Both the position numbers and the translations under genes were made by a program. The notes beneath the pieces were generated by a model. That model was not told the origin of the DNA. It saw only the letters and a list, made by a program, of their open reading frames with translations, and did no database searches. This document shows positions 62,501-64,000 of a DNA stretch of 64,000 nucleotides, piece after piece (position 1 is the first letter of the stretch; every line of letters starts with the position of its first letter). The stretch spans positions 5,586,001-5,650,000 of the forward strand of contig NZ_CP051293.1 of the NCBI RefSeq assembly GCF_013170805.1, written 5' to 3'. The stretch is from Mesorhizobium sp. NZP2077 (GTDB lineage: Bacteria > Pseudomonadota > Alphaproteobacteria > Rhizobiales > Rhizobiaceae).

Positions 62501-62524
62501 AAATAATTTCACACACAGGCAAAC
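62501..62524 (+). promoter_or_regulatory. Conserved element upstream of tdm
   Basis: AAATAATTTCA-N4-CAGGCAAA, 26 bp before the tdm start, repeats the element at 49197-49220 with identical spacing. It lies after the palindromic element, so tdm probably has its own promoter here. Confidence 0.55.
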
Positions 62525-62549
62525 TTGTTTCTCGAACCGCAAGGCTGAG

Positions 62550-64000
62550 ATGAGCCAGTCGCCCTACCCCACAGTCACAGCCGGACCGCCGCGCCCGAGC
62601 CTCATCCTGAGGCCCGGCCAGATCGCGCTGCCGCCGGGCATGGAGCGCTATACGATCCAGGGCAATGGTGCGGTGCTGATCGAGGTCGAAGCCGGCGACA
62701 CGATCACGGTGCGCAATGTCGAAGGCGGCCAGGCTTGCGAGCTGATGGCGTGGGACAGCAGCGGCGCGACTGACCCTGGCATCTTCGGTGAAAAATCCAA
62801 CAGCAATGCCGCCGGCATCAAGGCACTGCTTGCTGAGGGCGACGACAGTCTCGGCGCGTTGCGGCGCGGCATTGCGCGCCGGCAGGTGCAGCTAGACCAG
62901 GCCAAGGCTGTGCGCGTGTTCGGCGCCACCACGCCTGCCGGTACGGAACAGGCATTCACGGTCACGCGTGACGGCTCGATGGTCATCGCCGCGCCCGGCG
63001 GGCCGATGCTGGTCGACGGTCATGACACCGCAACGCCGCTCACCGTCATAGTGCGTCGCGCCACGATCCGCCTGAAAACAAAATCGCAGCTTGCCGATCC
63101 TCTTGCCGATCCGGTGCTCGACCTGCGCGTCCATTCGGCGACGGCGGAATCCTATTTCATCAAGGCCGGCGACTATCTGCAGATCATCGATGTCGACGGC
63201 CGCCAGTGCACCGACTTCCAGTGCTTTTCGGCGCGCAAGCTGGACAAGGGCCTCGACCATCCGCTCGACGTGACGACGACCCGCACGCTGATGGGATCGA
63301 GCTATCCGATGCCTGGCCTGCATTCGAAATATTACGACCAGGACATGGAACCGCTGGTCGAGGTGGTGCAGGACACATGCGGCCGGCACGACGCCTTTGC
63401 GCTCGCCTGTGCGGCGAAATATTACGACGACATCGGCTATCCCGGCCACACCAACTGCTCGGAGAATTTCAACGGCGCGCTGGCCGGCAAGGGCGTCAAT
63501 CCCCGCGCCGGCTGGATGGCAATCAACTTCTTCTTCAACACGGCGATCGACGCGCATGGCGTCATGGTCTCGGACGAGCCTTGGTCACGCGCCGGCGACT
63601 ATGTGCTGCTGCGAGCGCTGACCGACATCGTCTGCGTCTCCTCCGCCTGCCCTGACGACACGACGCCGGCCAATGGCTGGGATCTGACCGACATCCATGT
63701 GCGGACCTATTCCGGCCAGCACAAATTCTCGCGAGCGATCGCCAGACGCATGACGCCCGATTCGGAACCGAAAATGACCCGCGAGACCGCTTTTCATTCG
63801 AGCTTTGCCAAGCTCACCCGCAACTTCGCTGAGTACAGGGGCTACTGGCTGGCCAATTCCTTCGCCAAGGAAGGCCCCATCGCCGAATACTGGGCCTGCC
63901 GGCAGGACGCCGTGATCATGGACCTGTCGCCACTGCGCAAGTTCGAGGTGACCGGTCCCGACTCCGAAGCGCTGCTGCAGTACACGCTGACCCGCGATGT
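62550..64000 (+). CDS. tdm: Trimethylamine N-oxide demethylase (aldolase), 3' part outside the window
   Basis: 484 codons are visible from the ATG at 62550 to the window edge. The N-terminal part (to about residue 400) is the DUF1989-type domain; cysteines at 277, 287, 303 and 367 (DTCGRHD, NCSENF, SACPDD) are candidates for the zinc site, and the 16- and 64-residue gaps between the last three fit the three-Cys site I recall for Methylocella Tdm. A GcvT-type folate domain begins near residue 435 (YWACRQDAVIMDLSPLRKFEV). It converts TMAO to dimethylamine and formaldehyde. Confidence 0.87.
   Translation, partial: MSQSPYPTVTAGPPRPSLILRPGQIALPPGMERYTIQGNGAVLIEVEAGDTITVRNVEGGQACELMAWDSSGATDPGIFGEKSNSNAAGIKALLAEGDDSLGALRRGIARRQVQLDQAKAVRVFGATTPAGTEQAFTVTRDGSMVIAAPGGPMLVDGHDTATPLTVIVRRATIRLKTKSQLADPLADPVLDLRVHSATAESYFIKAGDYLQIIDVDGRQCTDFQCFSARKLDKGLDHPLDVTTTRTLMGSSYPMPGLHSKYYDQDMEPLVEVVQDTCGRHDAFALACAAKYYDDIGYPGHTNCSENFNGALAGKGVNPRAGWMAINFFFNTAIDAHGVMVSDEPWSRAGDYVLLRALTDIVCVSSACPDDTTPANGWDLTDIHVRTYSGQHKFSRAIARRMTPDSEPKMTRETAFHSSFAKLTRNFAEYRGYWLANSFAKEGPIAEYWACRQDAVIMDLSPLRKFEVTGPDSEALLQYTLTRD

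Noticed and set aside
1..64000. Search by eye for tRNA, rRNA, CRISPR arrays, insertion sequences and prophage genes
   Set aside because: None found: no clover-leaf with a CCA end, no regularly spaced direct repeats, no transposase, integrase or phage structural motif.

Overview
The window is about 64 kb of GC-rich alphaproteobacterial DNA. Gene families, rhizobial intergenic palindromes and an αr14-type small RNA suggest a Mesorhizobium-like member of the Rhizobiales; this is inference from content, since there is no rRNA or other marker gene. No tRNA, rRNA, CRISPR array, insertion sequence or prophage gene was seen. Most of the sequence is catabolic and transport operons, each with its own regulator.

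Layout. (1) 1-3.9 kb, minus strand: a polyamine-type ABC transporter (two permeases, binding protein, ATPase cut by the window edge) with an XRE-cupin regulator inside the operon. (2) 4.1-15.5 kb: a sugar/sugar-acid locus: a frameshifted SMP-30 lactonase, a GntR regulator, a galactonate-dehydratase-like enolase, a sugar ABC transporter, an SDR, a mutarotase, a FAH-fold protein resembling 2-keto-3-deoxy-acid dehydratases, and a second, apparently decaying sugar ABC transporter without a binding protein. (3) 15.3-15.95 kb: non-coding, holding a LacI-like remnant, a rhizobial palindrome and a small RNA with three anti-Shine-Dalgarno hairpin loops. (4) 15.9-21.4 kb: TetR regulator and RND efflux pump. 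(5) 21.4-37.5 kb: a Fe/2-oxoglutarate oxygenase of the HalD/BesD-like group with a divergent LysR, a GntR-controlled pair of enolase-superfamily enzymes, a dipeptide-type ABC transporter, a second LysR with a paralogous binding protein, a tandem DUF427 protein, a secreted protein and an SDR.

(6) 37.9-64 kb is the main feature: a nearly contiguous methylated-amine catabolic island. A TMAO/betaine-type ABC transporter (tmoXVW-like) imports substrate. Tmm oxidises trimethylamine to TMAO. Tdm, cut by the right edge, demethylates TMAO to dimethylamine. DmmDABC, the heme-dependent N-demethylase, converts dimethylamine to methylamine. GmaS, MgsABC and MgdABCD run the gamma-glutamylmethylamide/N-methylglutamate pathway, releasing nitrogen to glutamate and the C1 unit to tetrahydrofolate. 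Four proteins (DmmD, MgdC, MgdD, Tdm) carry GcvT/YgfZ-like domains or homology, consistent with capture of formaldehyde on folate.

The least understood part of the island lies at 49.37-52.71 kb: an APC-type permease in one operon with three small membrane proteins (95, 125 and 53 aa) and followed by two more unassigned proteins. It looks like a multi-component amine uptake system. A recurring TTTCA-type sequence lies upstream of tmm, of the XRE-cupin gene, between dmmD and the permease operon, and upstream of tdm, suggesting one regulon. All assignments are from reading the sequence; no database search was run.
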